Of a stretch of 44,455 nt of DNA, positions 1 through 8,042 are shown piece by piece (position 1 is the stretch's first letter; every line of letters begins with the position of its first letter). A model generated the notes under the pieces. It did not search any database, was not told where the DNA came from, and saw only the letters and a list, made by a program, of their open reading frames with translations. The translations under genes were made by a program, and so were the position numbers. The stretch is from CAZFPA01 sp964520975 (lineage in GTDB: Bacteria > Bacillota > Negativicutes > Selenomonadales > Selenomonadaceae), in contig CAZFPA010000015.1 of assembly GCA_964520975.1 (NCBI GenBank), positions 1-44,455 on the forward strand. Direction: 5' to 3'.

Positions 1-82
1 GGATGGATACGTTATCGAAGCCGGAATCGGCAAAGAGCTTCGTAGCGGCGGCCAAAAGCCGTTCACGGTTGTCCTGTTCCAT
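1..82 (-). CDS. TetR-family transcriptional regulator, N-terminal fragment (cut by window edge)
   Basis: Only the first 27 codons are inside the window, read leftward from an ATG at 82. They begin MEQDNRERLLAAATKLFADS and continue GFDNVSI, the typical first helices of a TetR DNA-binding domain (the ERLLAAATKLFADSGF pattern). A good Shine-Dalgarno (AAGGAG) lies about 9 nt upstream. The gene has its own sigma-70-like promoter and a palindrome over the predicted transcript start, so self-repression is likely. The rest of the protein, its ligand and its other targets lie outside the window. Confidence 0.8.
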   Translation of the reverse strand, partial: MEQDNRERLLAAATKLFADSGFDNVSI

Positions 83-108
83 AGTATCGTGCTCCTTAAT
101 CATTTGAT

Positions 109-124
109 TTAATCGATTGATTAA
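109..124. promoter_or_regulatory. Candidate TetR operator (palindrome)
   Basis: The arms TTAATC and GATTAA form a perfect 6-bp inverted repeat around GATT. The palindrome sits immediately downstream of the -10 box of the leftward promoter, overlapping the expected start of transcription of the TetR gene. That is the usual place for an autoregulatory TetR site. Binding is inferred. Confidence 0.5.
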
Positions 125-128
125 GATA

Positions 129-157
129 ATTATACCGCATCCCGCTAGCGTTGGCAA
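129..157 (-). promoter_or_regulatory. Promoter of the TetR-family gene
   Basis: Reading leftward there is a -35 TTGCCA (157-152), a 17-bp spacer and a -10 TATAAT (134-129). This is a near-consensus sigma-70/sigma-A promoter pointing at the TetR start codon at 82. Confidence 0.65.
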
Positions 158-191
158 TAGGCGGGGAAAAGGTCGTTGCCTCTCTGTAAAT

Positions 192-238
192 AAAAAGCCT
201 GGCAATCTGCGTTTTCATGAGCAGATTGCCAGGCTTTT
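192..238 (-). terminator. Intrinsic terminator after the CoA-disulfide reductase fusion gene
   Basis: An 18-bp stem (193-210 with 221-238, core AAGCCTGGCAATCTGC) has a 10-nt loop. On the minus strand it is followed by a T-rich tail (GGCTTTTTATTT). It lies just beyond the leftward gene ending at 260, so it terminates that gene. Confidence 0.85.
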
Positions 239-259
239 CAATTGTAATCGTAAAGATAA

Positions 260-2845
260 TCAGCAGGTTGCGCCGCCGACAAGGTGCTTTTGGGCGGCGA
301 GGTTGTTCTCCTTATCTTTCAGCAGCTCATCCGACAGGAGCTGGCGCTGTACCTCGGCAAAGCCGATGCGTGCAATGGTGTCCGCAAAACGTTCTCCGGT
401 GATGCCCTGCGCACGGAAGAAGAGAATGGCCTTTTCTACGATAGCCAGGACCTCTTCCTTGCTGGTGAAGATGGTGTCCAGCGGTTGGCCGTGCTGGATC
501 TTTTTGCCCCAGCGACCGCCAATGTAGATGCGGTAGCCATCGACGCTCTGATCAAATACATGGAAGGGGCAGGTGCCGATGCAGCGGCCGCAGTGATTGC
601 AGGCCGTAAGATCGAGCTGTGGCTTTGTCCTGCCATCCTGGTGGATGATCTGGATCGGGCAAGCCTTGGCTGGCTGGCAGAGGCCGCAGCTTCTGCATTT
701 TTCCAGATCGAGCTGTGGTACGCGCTGGCCGACGATGCCAATGTCATTGAGTACCGGTTTTACGCAGTTATTCGGGCAGCCGCCGACTGCAATCTTGAAT
801 TTATGCGGCAGTTGGACCTCGTGATACCCTTTGTAGAAGCGTTCATGGATTTCCGCTGCGAGCTGGAAGGTGTCGATGAGGCCGTACTGACAGGTGGTTC
901 CTTTGCAGGAGACTACAGGGCGGACTTTGGAGCCGGTGCCGCCGGTCTCAAGGCCGGCCTGCTGCAGGAAACTGCGCAGGGCGTCGATATTGCTGTAGGG
1001 AACACGCTGGATTTCGACGGTAAGGCGTGTGGTCATAGTGATTTCCCCGCTGCCATAAAGCTCGGCCGCTTTGGCAATGGCCTGGCTTTCCGCCGTGGTG
1101 ATCTTTCCGTTGCGGGTAATGACACGGGCATTGAAGCAATCCGGTGTCGTCTTATCCCGCAGGAAGCCCAGACCCTTTACGCGCTTGATTTCATCGGCGG
1201 GAATACCATCCCGGAATACAGGCTTGAGCTGGCTCATTGTCTGGCCTGCCTCCAATACCCTGGTATTGGTATAGCCGTAAGCCTTCAGGCGGTTTTGCAA
1301 CAGATAGGCATTCTTGCCCTTGATGCAGACCAGCAGAAGCTTGGCATCCAGGGGAATATCGGGAAGGGGGCCGTTGACTGTCGTGAAGTCGATGCGGCGG
1401 GCCCAGGGCAGTGCCTGTGGCGGTGCGGCATTGATGACTTCATAGTCTTTGGCGGCTCCTGCCTGGAATTCTGCCGGGGAAAAGCTCTGCATACCGCCAT
1501 GCAGCTTGTTTTCCAGGATCTGTATACTTTGGACGAAGGGATGGATCGCTGTGGAAAACGGCGGGGCGTAGCAGAGATCGAGGCAGTCCAGATTCTCGAT
1601 TTTTGCCTGAAGGGAAATCGCCGTGACTGCGATATCCGCCATTTTATCGACAGCACCGGCGCCGATGGTCTGCAGTCCCAGCAGTGCATGGGTGCTTTTA
1701 TCCGCGATGAGTTTCGTGATGAAGTTGCCGGCGCCCGGATAGTAGTGTGCCTTATCATCATTTACGGTCGTGACCGTAATCACATCATAGCCGGCTTCGC
1801 GGGCAGCGGCCTCGGTAAGTCCGGTGCGCGCACAGTTGAGGCCGGGCAGCTTGATGACACTGGTGCCAAGTACGCCGGGATAAACCGCGGGAATACCGAT
1901 GAGCACATGGGCAAGTGTCCGTCCCTCGAGGTTGGCACTGGAGCCCATAGGTGACCACTGCGGTGCCTTGGTGAGACGGTTCGTTACCATAGCGCAGTCA
2001 CCGGCGGCGTAGATATCCGGCAGACTGGTCTGCAGGTGTTCGTTTACCAGCAGCGTTCCCTTCGTCATTTCAAGTCCCAGATCCTTCAAAAAGGCTGTGT
2101 TGGGGCGGATGCCGGCAGAGGCAATGAGGATATCTCCCTGCAGGGGCCCCATCTCTGTCTGCAGGCCGGTGGCCGTTGCATCGCCCAGGACGCTGGAGGC
2201 CTTGACACCTGTGAGAATCTGCAGACCTTTTTTCTGGAGCTGGCGCTGTACATAGGCGGCCATTTCCGGGTCGAATACATGGGGCAGGATCTGCGGAGCT
2301 GCCTCGACGACCGTTACAGAAAGTCCCTGCGCCAACAGATTTTCAGCGGTTTCCAGGCCGATGAAACCCGCGCCGATAACAAGGGCTTTTGCCGCCTTTG
2401 TCGTCTGGATATACGTACGGATGCCGGCAGCATCCTCCGGGGTACGCAGCTTGAAGATGCCTTTTTTATCCATACCGGGAATCGGTGGAAGTACTGCAGA
2501 GGCGCCTGTGGTTATAACGAGTTCATCATAGGGGAAGTCCTGCTCTTCACCGTTTTCTGTGCGGGCCCGGACCTTTTTCGCAGCCGGATCGACCGCAATG
2601 GCCTCCCAGCCCGTAAGCACCTGGGCACCGGTCAGGCGGGTGTATTTCTCCGGGGTGTTGACGATAAGAGAATCCAGTTCCTCGATAGCTCCGCCCACAT
2701 AATAGGGCAGACCGCAGCCGGCGTAGGAAATATCCTTGTCCTTGGTCAGAATGGTTACATCATATTCATTGCGGCGCAGCCGTTTGAGCTTGGCGGCTGT
2801 TTTTGTTCCAGCGGCTACACCGCCGAGGATTAAGACTTTTTTCAC
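260..2845 (-). CDS. Multidomain FAD-dependent CoA-disulfide reductase-like protein with rhodanese, sulfite reductase-like and ferredoxin domains
   Basis: 861 residues. The first ~450 are a pyridine nucleotide-disulfide oxidoreductase of the CoA-disulfide reductase/NADH oxidase group: FAD motif GGVAAG near residue 8, the single redox cysteine Cys44 in YAGCGLPYY, a second dinucleotide motif VIGAGFIGLE near 156, and CYAPPFSTA near 425. Residues ~485-545 resemble a rhodanese domain, with candidate active Cys507 in LLVCIKGKN. Residues ~570-705 resemble the nitrite/sulfite reductase half-domain with Cys647, Cys652, Cys690 and Cys694, suited to a siroheme-coupled 4Fe-4S cluster. Residues ~715-765 are a two-cluster ferredoxin (Cys717/720/723/729 and canonical Cys749/752/755/759). 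This suggests soluble electron transfer from NAD(P)H through FAD to a sulfur or nitrogen oxide or persulfide; the true substrate is unknown. GTG start at 2845 with GGGAGG 8 nt upstream. Confidence 0.85.
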   Translation of the reverse strand: MKKVLILGGVAAGTKTAAKLKRLRRNEYDVTILTKDKDISYAGCGLPYYVGGAIEELDSLIVNTPEKYTRLTGAQVLTGWEAIAVDPAAKKVRARTENGEEQDFPYDELVITTGASAVLPPIPGMDKKGIFKLRTPEDAAGIRTYIQTTKAAKALVIGAGFIGLETAENLLAQGLSVTVVEAAPQILPHVFDPEMAAYVQRQLQKKGLQILTGVKASSVLGDATATGLQTEMGPLQGDILIASAGIRPNTAFLKDLGLEMTKGTLLVNEHLQTSLPDIYAAGDCAMVTNRLTKAPQWSPMGSSANLEGRTLAHVLIGIPAVYPGVLGTSVIKLPGLNCARTGLTEAAAREAGYDVITVTTVNDDKAHYYPGAGNFITKLIADKSTHALLGLQTIGAGAVDKMADIAVTAISLQAKIENLDCLDLCYAPPFSTAIHPFVQSIQILENKLHGGMQSFSPAEFQAGAAKDYEVINAAPPQALPWARRIDFTTVNGPLPDIPLDAKLLLVCIKGKNAYLLQNRLKAYGYTNTRVLEAGQTMSQLKPVFRDGIPADEIKRVKGLGFLRDKTTPDCFNARVITRNGKITTAESQAIAKAAELYGSGEITMTTRLTVEIQRVPYSNIDALRSFLQQAGLETGGTGSKVRPVVSCKGTTCQYGLIDTFQLAAEIHERFYKGYHEVQLPHKFKIAVGGCPNNCVKPVLNDIGIVGQRVPQLDLEKCRSCGLCQPAKACPIQIIHQDGRTKPQLDLTACNHCGRCIGTCPFHVFDQSVDGYRIYIGGRWGKKIQHGQPLDTIFTSKEEVLAIVEKAILFFRAQGITGERFADTIARIGFAEVQRQLLSDELLKDKENNLAAQKHLVGGATC

Positions 2846-2877
2846 GCTAAAACCTCCCTAAAATATATACTGCCTTA

Positions 2878-2906
2878 AGCATAGCAAGTTTTATTCTGTA
2901 TGTAAA
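2878..2906 (-). promoter_or_regulatory. Promoter of the CoA-disulfide reductase fusion gene
   Basis: Leftward -35 TTTACA (2906-2901), 17-bp spacer and -10 TATGCT (2883-2878), about 33 bp ahead of the GTG start. It lies between the symporter terminator and this gene, so the two genes appear to be separate transcripts. Confidence 0.55.
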
Positions 2907-2956
2907 ATAGATTCTTCTTATTATTTCGATAGGGCAGATGTTTTTGTCAGAAGAGT

Positions 2957-2999
2957 AAAAATCCCCGGCTGACGGCCACATGGGGCGCGCAACCGGGGA
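2957..2999 (-). terminator. Intrinsic terminator after the sodium:solute symporter gene
   Basis: A 10-bp GC-rich stem (2962-2971 with 2990-2999, TCCCCGGCTG against CAACCGGGGA, one G-T pair) is followed on the minus strand by a run of T. It sits 15 bp beyond the symporter stop codon. Confidence 0.75.
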
Positions 3000-3014
3000 G
3001 TACAGCAAAATGGA

Positions 3015-4415
3015 TCAGATTTCCTCGTCCACAATTTCCATCTCCGTTGGGGGAGCGAGGAGAATCGCGGGGATCAGCAGCAGGGCGCTCACGCCGAGCC
3101 CGAGGAAGAGGGGATTGATTGCGGTATTCAGGAAGGTTGCCGCGATGGAAACCAGCGTGCTGATGCACATGGATGCAAGTATCCAGCTGCGGTTCGCGTG
3201 TCCTGGCGCAAATACCGCCAGGGTAAGCGGCAGGAAGATGCCGCCGCCGCGCAGTGCCATCGAGAGATAGTTCCAAAAGAGCACCTGGGAACCCTCATTG
3301 GCGATAGCAATCCCGGAGGCAAGCAGCAGGACGAAAAGGACAGTGATGCGGTTGAGGCGCAGCAGATGCTGGCTGTCCGCTATTTTCAGCAGCTGCCCGA
3401 GAATATCCCGGGAGAGCATGGTGCTGATGCCCAGGGAGAGTCCGGCAATCGAGCTGATGATAGAGAGGATGATGCCGCCGAGTGCGATACTGCCAAGCCA
3501 TACCGGCTGGTACTGCAGCAGATAGATGGGCAGGACCAGGATAGGCTGCAGGTCTGGCTGCATGGCGTGCATGTACATACCGATGGCTGCGCAGGGCAGG
3601 CCTACCGGAATTACGATGAGCGCGGCCATAAAGGCACCAATCGAGGCTGTACGCGGATTCGAGGCCGAGAAGATGGCCTGGATGTAGGTCTGCGTGCAGA
3701 GCATGCCGACAATCAGTGACAATACGCTGGAAGCGGCATTACTGATGCCGTTGCCGCCCAGGCTGTACCAGGGAAAAGCCGGTAAAGCTGCCTGCAGAGC
3801 CGCATCGGTACGCAGAGCATAGATTGCAGCCAGCCCGGCAGCGAAGAGACTGATCCAGACAATGATCATTTTGAGGATTCCGCCTACGCCGGCACTGCGC
3901 ATGCCGCCAAAAAACACATAGCAGGCAACGAGGAGAATCAGTACGGTGGCCGCGGCCCAGGAGGAGATTCCCAGTGTGACCGAGATCATCTGTATACCGG
4001 GCAGCGCACTGGCTACCGCGCTGAAGAGAATACCCAGGGAGGAAACGATGCTGGTGAGCGTTCCGGCAGGCTTGCCGTAATTCAGTACAAGATACTGGGA
4101 AATGGTTTCGAGCGAGGTCCGGCGCAGTGGACGGGCATAAAAAAGCCCCATGAGGATGAGACTGATTCCGGTTCCAATGGTAAACCACCAGGCGGACAGG
4201 CCCAGCGTATAAGCCATCTGTGCGGTTCCAATGGTGGCACCGCCGCCCACGCAGGTTCCGGCGATGCTGCCGGTCACCAGCGTGATGCCGGCGGACCGGC
4301 CGCCCAGGCTGTAGCCTTCAGCGGAATGTACGGAACGGGCTGCATAAATACCGCAGCCGAGCACAAAAGCAATGGTAAGAAAAATAAGGAATAGATGAGT
4401 ACCAGAGAGTTCCAT
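3015..4415 (-). CDS. Sodium:solute symporter (SSS family) membrane transporter
   Basis: 466 residues, almost entirely hydrophobic helices; I count roughly 12 to 13 membrane spans. The N-terminus has the SSS signature region (AARSVHSAEGYSLGGRSAG, then GTCVGGGATIGTAQMAYTLG), where the conserved helix-1 break for sodium and substrate lies. Family members couple sodium entry to uptake of small solutes such as carboxylates, amino acids or pantothenate; the substrate here cannot be told from sequence. ATG start at 4415 with GGAGG 10 nt upstream. It is transcribed divergently from a LysR regulator 160 bp away, a classic arrangement in which the regulator controls the transporter in response to its substrate. 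The acidic tail EMEIVDEEI is cytoplasmic by inference. Confidence 0.85.
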   Translation of the reverse strand: MELSGTHLFLIFLTIAFVLGCGIYAARSVHSAEGYSLGGRSAGITLVTGSIAGTCVGGGATIGTAQMAYTLGLSAWWFTIGTGISLILMGLFYARPLRRTSLETISQYLVLNYGKPAGTLTSIVSSLGILFSAVASALPGIQMISVTLGISSWAAATVLILLVACYVFFGGMRSAGVGGILKMIIVWISLFAAGLAAIYALRTDAALQAALPAFPWYSLGGNGISNAASSVLSLIVGMLCTQTYIQAIFSASNPRTASIGAFMAALIVIPVGLPCAAIGMYMHAMQPDLQPILVLPIYLLQYQPVWLGSIALGGIILSIISSIAGLSLGISTMLSRDILGQLLKIADSQHLLRLNRITVLFVLLLASGIAIANEGSQVLFWNYLSMALRGGGIFLPLTLAVFAPGHANRSWILASMCISTLVSIAATFLNTAINPLFLGLGVSALLLIPAILLAPPTEMEIVDEEI

Positions 4416-4493
4416 AAAATAGTGCCTCCAATTTTGTTGAGAGCGGCAGGGCCCTCCAGGAATGTATCCTTGTAATAAAAGGATGCAAGTGCT

Positions 4494-4522
4494 ATTATAC
4501 TATCATGCTTTAATAATTTAAA
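4494..4522 (-). promoter_or_regulatory. Promoter of the symporter gene within the divergent regulatory region
   Basis: Leftward -35 TTTAAA (4522-4517), 17-bp spacer and -10 TATAAT (4499-4494). The adjoining, very AT-rich segment 4505-4560, with repeated ATATAT and TATATAAA, lies between this promoter and the LysR gene. It is the likely LysR-binding region, but no single clear T-N11-A dyad stands out. Confidence 0.55.
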
Positions 4523-4575
4523 ATATATATATTTATATAAAAGTATATAAATATGGTTATAAAAGGAGAAACGGT

Positions 4576-5457
4576 ATGGAATTGCTTCATTTAAAGTATT
4601 TTCAGACCATAGCCCGGCTGGAGAGCGTGACCCAGGCAGCGGAGGAACTGCATATTTCACAGCCGGCATTGAGCAAGATCCTCGCCCGGCTCGAGCATGA
4701 GCTTGGGCGCAGTCTGTTTGACCGGCGCAACCGGCAGCTGCACCTCAACGCGGCCGGTCAGGTGTTCTTACGACATGTGCAGCGTGTGTTCCGTGAGCTT
4801 CAGGAGGCGGAACAGGCTCTGGGCGGCCTGTCCGAAATGGATGATTCCTCTGTTGTCGCGGCGTCCTCTTCCTCGCGGCTGCTGCCGCATCTGCTTACCT
4901 CGTATTTGCGGCAGTATCCCAAGGGCCGTTTTCAGCTCAGGCAGATTACAGAGCTTCCGGTGATGCAGAAAGAACTGCTATTGGAACGCATTGATTTTTG
5001 TTTATCCTTTCAGCCGCTGCGGCATAAGGAATTCATCAATAAAAAGCTGGCACGGGAGGATATTTTTCTGGCGGTTTCCCCGGAGCATCCACTGGCGCAG
5101 AAGAACAGTGCGTCTCTGCAGGAACTGCGTGATGAGAAATTCATCAGCCTGACTTCGGAATGCGGCCTGCGTGAACTCACCACTACGTTTTGTGAGCAGG
5201 CGGGCTTTCAGCCGGATATCCGCTTTGAAATCAACAGCCTGGAGGTCATTGCCAATCTTGTGGAGGCCGGGCTGGGCGTTGCTTTTGTGCCGGCCTTCTG
5301 GCGCGAGTATAAGCGCGGTATAGGCCCGGTGCAGATTCCCATCCGCAATCCGCGATTTTATCGGGAGGTCTGGATTTCCTATCGGCGCAATGCCGTGCTG
5401 TCTCCTGCGCAGCAGCGTTTCCTTTCCTTCGTGGAAGGCTTCTTTGCCCGTTCCTGA
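4576..5457 (+). CDS. LysR-family transcriptional regulator
   Basis: 293 residues, the normal length for the family. Residues 1-60 form the winged helix-turn-helix (LKYFQTIARLESVTQAAEEL, then HISQPALSKILARLEHELG and LFDRRNR). Residues ~90-290 are the two-lobed periplasmic-binding-protein-like effector domain. ATG start at 4576 with AAGGAG upstream (4562-4567). It is divergent from the sodium:solute symporter, so the probable job is to sense that transporter's substrate or a product of it and activate the symporter promoter. The effector is unknown. It has no close downstream partner in the same direction; the next gene starts about 220 bp later with its own promoter. Confidence 0.9.
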   Translation: MELLHLKYFQTIARLESVTQAAEELHISQPALSKILARLEHELGRSLFDRRNRQLHLNAAGQVFLRHVQRVFRELQEAEQALGGLSEMDDSSVVAASSSSRLLPHLLTSYLRQYPKGRFQLRQITELPVMQKELLLERIDFCLSFQPLRHKEFINKKLAREDIFLAVSPEHPLAQKNSASLQELRDEKFISLTSECGLRELTTTFCEQAGFQPDIRFEINSLEVIANLVEAGLGVAFVPAFWREYKRGIGPVQIPIRNPRFYREVWISYRRNAVLSPAQQRFLSFVEGFFARS

Positions 5458-5604
5458 TCGGCCGTATGAGGCTGGTACAGCATACATAAAATAACCGGGT
5501 AAGAGGTACGCAGCAGATGGAAATTCAGACAGGTAAGTCGCCTGGGTATTTCGTGGATGCTGTACGGGTCATTTAAAAGGAACGCTGTAGTCTGTGATTT
5601 TGTT

Positions 5605-5633
5605 TTGCTAAATAAGGAACAATGCGCTATAAT
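5605..5633 (+). promoter_or_regulatory. Promoter of the Mrp ATPase gene
   Basis: -35 TTGCTA (5605-5610), 17-bp spacer and a perfect -10 TATAAT (5628-5633), about 45 bp ahead of the Mrp start. I saw no gene in the rest of the interval 5458-5672. Confidence 0.7.
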
Positions 5634-5678
5634 GAATTTTATAAATATCATATGCCATAAATATTTGGAGGAATGACC

Positions 5679-6524
5679 ATGAGCGAAAATTGTAATCATG
5701 ATTGTGGAAGCTGCGGCGAGCGCTGCAGTGAGGATACAACCCGGCAGAGCCTGTTGGAGAAACCGAACGAGCTGAGCAATATCAAGCATGTCGTCGCTGT
5801 TGTAAGCGGCAAGGGCGGCGTTGGTAAGTCCATTGTTACCTCGATGCTGGCAGTGACCATGCAGCGGCATGGCTTCCATACCGGAATCCTGGATGCTGAT
5901 ATCACCGGTCCGTCCATTCCGAAGGCCTTTGGTGTCAAGGGCGAGGTGCGTGCCAGTGAAGCGGGCGCTTACCCGGTCAAGAGCAGTGGCGGTATTGATG
6001 TGATGTCGGTCAATCTGCTGCTGGAAAATGATACCGATCCGGTTGTCTGGCGCGGACCGGTGATCTCGAATACTGTAAAGCAGTTCTGGCAGGACATCAT
6101 CTGGCAGGATATCGATTATCTTTTCATCGATATGCCGCCAGGAACAGGCGATGTTCCGCTCACAGTATTCCAATCCATTCAGGTCGATGGCATCATCGTG
6201 GTGACTTCGCCGCAGGAACTGGTGTCGATGATTGTCGCCAAGGCTGTAAAGATGGCGGAACTCATGCACGTTCCGGTTCTGGGCCTTGTGGAGAACATGG
6301 CGTACTTCAAATGCCCGAATTGTCAGCAGGAGCATAAGATTTACGGTGAAAGCCATATTGCGGAAATCGCTGAGAAATATAAGCTGCCGGTACTGGCCCG
6401 GATTCCTATTGAACCAGCTTTGGCGGCAGCCTGCGATCGGGGTGCAATCGAAACCTTTGAGGGCGGCTGGCTCGATGACGCTGTCCAGGTCCTGCAGCAA
6501 CTGGACGAATCGCAAAAGGGGTGA
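5679..6524 (+). CDS. Mrp/NBP35-family P-loop ATPase, iron-sulfur cluster carrier
   Basis: 281 residues. The N-terminus holds a cysteine cluster (Cys5, Cys9, Cys12 and Cys16 in CNHDCGSCGERC) like that of NBP35. It is followed by the deviant Walker A motif SGKGGVGKS (~residues 43-51), the GILDADITGPSIP segment, and a CPNC pair near residue 211 that bridges a labile 4Fe-4S cluster in dimers. The family delivers Fe-S clusters to apo-enzymes in the cytoplasm. Start choice: an in-frame ATG at 5673 begins only 1 nt after GGAGG (5667-5671), whereas ATG 5679 is spaced 7 nt, so 5679 is preferred. It is followed after 4 nt by a DUF134 gene, evidently cotranscribed. The many Fe-S enzymes nearby (IlvD, PyrK, the SiR-like fusion) are plausible clients, by inference. 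Confidence 0.9.
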   Translation: MSENCNHDCGSCGERCSEDTTRQSLLEKPNELSNIKHVVAVVSGKGGVGKSIVTSMLAVTMQRHGFHTGILDADITGPSIPKAFGVKGEVRASEAGAYPVKSSGGIDVMSVNLLLENDTDPVVWRGPVISNTVKQFWQDIIWQDIDYLFIDMPPGTGDVPLTVFQSIQVDGIIVVTSPQELVSMIVAKAVKMAELMHVPVLGLVENMAYFKCPNCQQEHKIYGESHIAEIAEKYKLPVLARIPIEPALAAACDRGAIETFEGGWLDDAVQVLQQLDESQKG

Positions 6525-6528
6525 GGAA

Positions 6529-6933
6529 ATGCCACGGCCAAGAAAATGCCGCAAGGTCTGCCAATTGCCAAAGATCCAGGAGTTCGCACCTACCTGCGGT
6601 GTACAGCCAAGTACAGCCCATATCACGCTGACCGTCGACGAGTATGAAGCCATTCGCCTCATTGACAACGAAGGCTTTTCGCAGGAGGAATGCAGCACCT
6701 ACATGAAGATAGCCCGGACAACGGTACAGCAGATCTATAACAAGGCGCGGAAAAAAATTGCGGCCGCGATCATCGATGGAAGGGTCCTTAAGATCGAGGG
6801 CGGAGACTACCGGCTCTGCGATGGCAAGGAAGCCTATTGCGGCTGTGGCGGCTGCTGGAAACATCGCCAGCGGCAGGGCGCCGGAGTTCCACCGTGTAAT
6901 TCGCTGGACCCATCTTCTACGAGGCAGCCGTGA
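6529..6933 (+). CDS. DUF134 (UPF0251) family predicted DNA-binding protein
   Basis: 134 residues beginning MPRPRKCRKVCQLPKIQEFA, the characteristic DUF134 opening. The central part (LTVDEYEAIRLIDNEGFSQE followed by ECSTYMKIARTTVQQIYNKA) resembles a sigma-70 region 4 or LuxR-like helix-turn-helix. Cysteines occur near the start and in a C-terminal CGCGGC stretch, which suggests a metal or redox role. The family is usually annotated as a predicted DNA-binding protein of unknown target. The ATG at 6529 lies 4 nt after the mrp stop with GTGAGG as ribosome site, so it is translationally linked to mrp. Its target may be its own operon; that is a guess. Confidence 0.8.
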   Translation: MPRPRKCRKVCQLPKIQEFAPTCGVQPSTAHITLTVDEYEAIRLIDNEGFSQEECSTYMKIARTTVQQIYNKARKKIAAAIIDGRVLKIEGGDYRLCDGKEAYCGCGGCWKHRQRQGAGVPPCNSLDPSSTRQP

Positions 6934-6979
6934 TTTCTTAGGCTTTTTTAAATTTTTCCTTACAATTTAAAAAATTTCC

Positions 6980-7007
6980 TTGACATTTTTTCAGATTGTG
7001 GTAACAT
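6980..7007 (+). promoter_or_regulatory. Promoter of tRNA-Lys
   Basis: Consensus -35 TTGACA (6980-6985) and -10 TAACAT (7002-7007) with a 16-bp spacer, ending about 28 bp before the tRNA. Upstream, TTTTTTAAAT and ATTTAAAAAA around 6945-6975 form an all-AT inverted repeat that may weakly end the mrp-DUF134 transcript or act as an UP element. Confidence 0.65.
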
Positions 7008-7035
7008 ATTAAAAGTAATCACGAGGTGCTTGAAT

Positions 7036-7111
<76 letters not shown>

Positions 7112-7143
7112 GTAAGTTTATCGTTTCGGCGGTTATTATAGAG

Positions 7144-7175
7144 ACAGGTTGGAACTGAGTTCCAGCCTGTTTTTT
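7144..7175 (+). terminator. Intrinsic terminator after tRNA-Lys
   Basis: An 11-bp stem (ACAGGTTGGAA with TTCCAGCCTGT, one G-T pair) with loop CTGAG is followed by TTTTTT. It ends the tRNA transcript 33 bp ahead of surE; surE must then use readthrough or a weak start in the short gap. Confidence 0.85.
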
Positions 7176-7207
7176 CGTATCGGATATTTTAAAGGAGGCG
7201 CATTGCT

Positions 7208-7954
7208 TTGAGGATTTTGATTTCAAATGATGATGGAGTGCAGGCCGAGGGAATTGCCGCGCTTACACGGGTTTTGTCGGCGCAGCACGAGGTCATCGTG
7301 GCTGCTCCGGCCCGGCAGCAGAGCGGAATGGCACATGCTCTGACGGTCGGGTCCCGCATGGAGCTATGCCGGTTTGCGCCTTTGGAGCAATGGGCCGTGG
7401 AGGCATGGAGCATCGATGGTACACCGACGGATTCCGTGAAGGTCTATCTGGAGGCGATGGCCGGCAGCCAGCGGCCGGATCTTGTGCTGTCAGGAATCAA
7501 TCACGGAGCAAATCTCGGAACGGATGTACTGTATTCCGGGACTGTCGGGGCGGCTATGGAGGGCTATCTGCATCAGATCTCTGCCATTGCGGTTTCCCTC
7601 GATATTGCTTCCAGTCTGCACTATATACAGGCTGCAGAAATTTTTGCCGCTGGTCTGGAAGGGCTCCTGAGTGTCGGGCAGGGTCCCTGCTTCCTCAATG
7701 TGAATTTTCCGGCTGCGCCAGTCCCGGAACGGGGGTTCCGCTGGACAAAGCTTGGCTGCCGCGATTACAAGAACGCATTTCGTCGTACCGAGGAAAATGG
7801 CCGCAGCTACTATACGATGGCCGGCGAGATCTTCGATCAGAACAATGATGAGGAAACGGATATCCATGCCACGGAGGAAGGGTATATCGCCGTTACGCCG
7901 CTGCATACGGATCTGACCGATTATCCGGCGCTTTCCAACGCCTGGAAGTCCTGA
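7208..7954 (+). CDS. surE: 5'/3'-nucleotidase SurE
   Basis: 248 residues, normal length. The N-terminus RILISNDDGVQAEGI carries the paired metal-binding aspartates (Asp8, Asp9). The motif SGINHGANLGTDVLYSGTVG (near residue 95) supplies the asparagine and serine ligands of the divalent metal. SurE removes the phosphate from nucleoside 5'- and 3'-monophosphates and acts on short polyphosphate in the cytoplasm. TTG start at 7208 with AGGAGG at 7193-7198, 9 nt away. It is followed by genes for SAH and MTA processing, so the three may share a role in salvaging purine nucleosides; ahcY appears to have its own leader. Confidence 0.93.
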   Translation: MRILISNDDGVQAEGIAALTRVLSAQHEVIVAAPARQQSGMAHALTVGSRMELCRFAPLEQWAVEAWSIDGTPTDSVKVYLEAMAGSQRPDLVLSGINHGANLGTDVLYSGTVGAAMEGYLHQISAIAVSLDIASSLHYIQAAEIFAAGLEGLLSVGQGPCFLNVNFPAAPVPERGFRWTKLGCRDYKNAFRRTEENGRSYYTMAGEIFDQNNDEETDIHATEEGYIAVTPLHTDLTDYPALSNAWKS

Positions 7955-7982
7955 TATTTCATTGCCGTTGCAGGAATAGTGG

Positions 7983-7998
7983 TTCCTTAAATAAGGAA
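7983..7998. promoter_or_regulatory. Perfect inverted repeat upstream of the SAH hydrolase gene
   Basis: TTCCTTA and TAAGGAA (7 bp each, 2-bp spacer) lie just ahead of a possible -10 (TAAAAT, 8005-8010) and 45 bp before the start codon. The position suits a repressor operator. No SAM or SAH riboswitch fold is recognisable in the 88-bp leader. Confidence 0.35.
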
Positions 7999-8042
7999 AT
8001 CATGATAAAATAGAACTATCTGAGAATTTTGGAGGTATTATA

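Noticed and set aside
284..1954. 556-codon plus-strand frame opposite the CoA-disulfide reductase fusion gene
   Set aside because: It is a shadow of the minus-strand gene, which has all its motifs intact; it has no Shine-Dalgarno and no recognisable family.
5379..6698. 439-codon minus-strand frame opposite the end of lysR, the mrp promoter and mrp
   Set aside because: It overlaps two good genes and a clear promoter, with no start signals.
7955..8042. SAM or SAH riboswitch ahead of ahcY
   Set aside because: The 88-bp leader is too short for an S-box and lacks the conserved SAH-riboswitch core; only a small palindrome is present.
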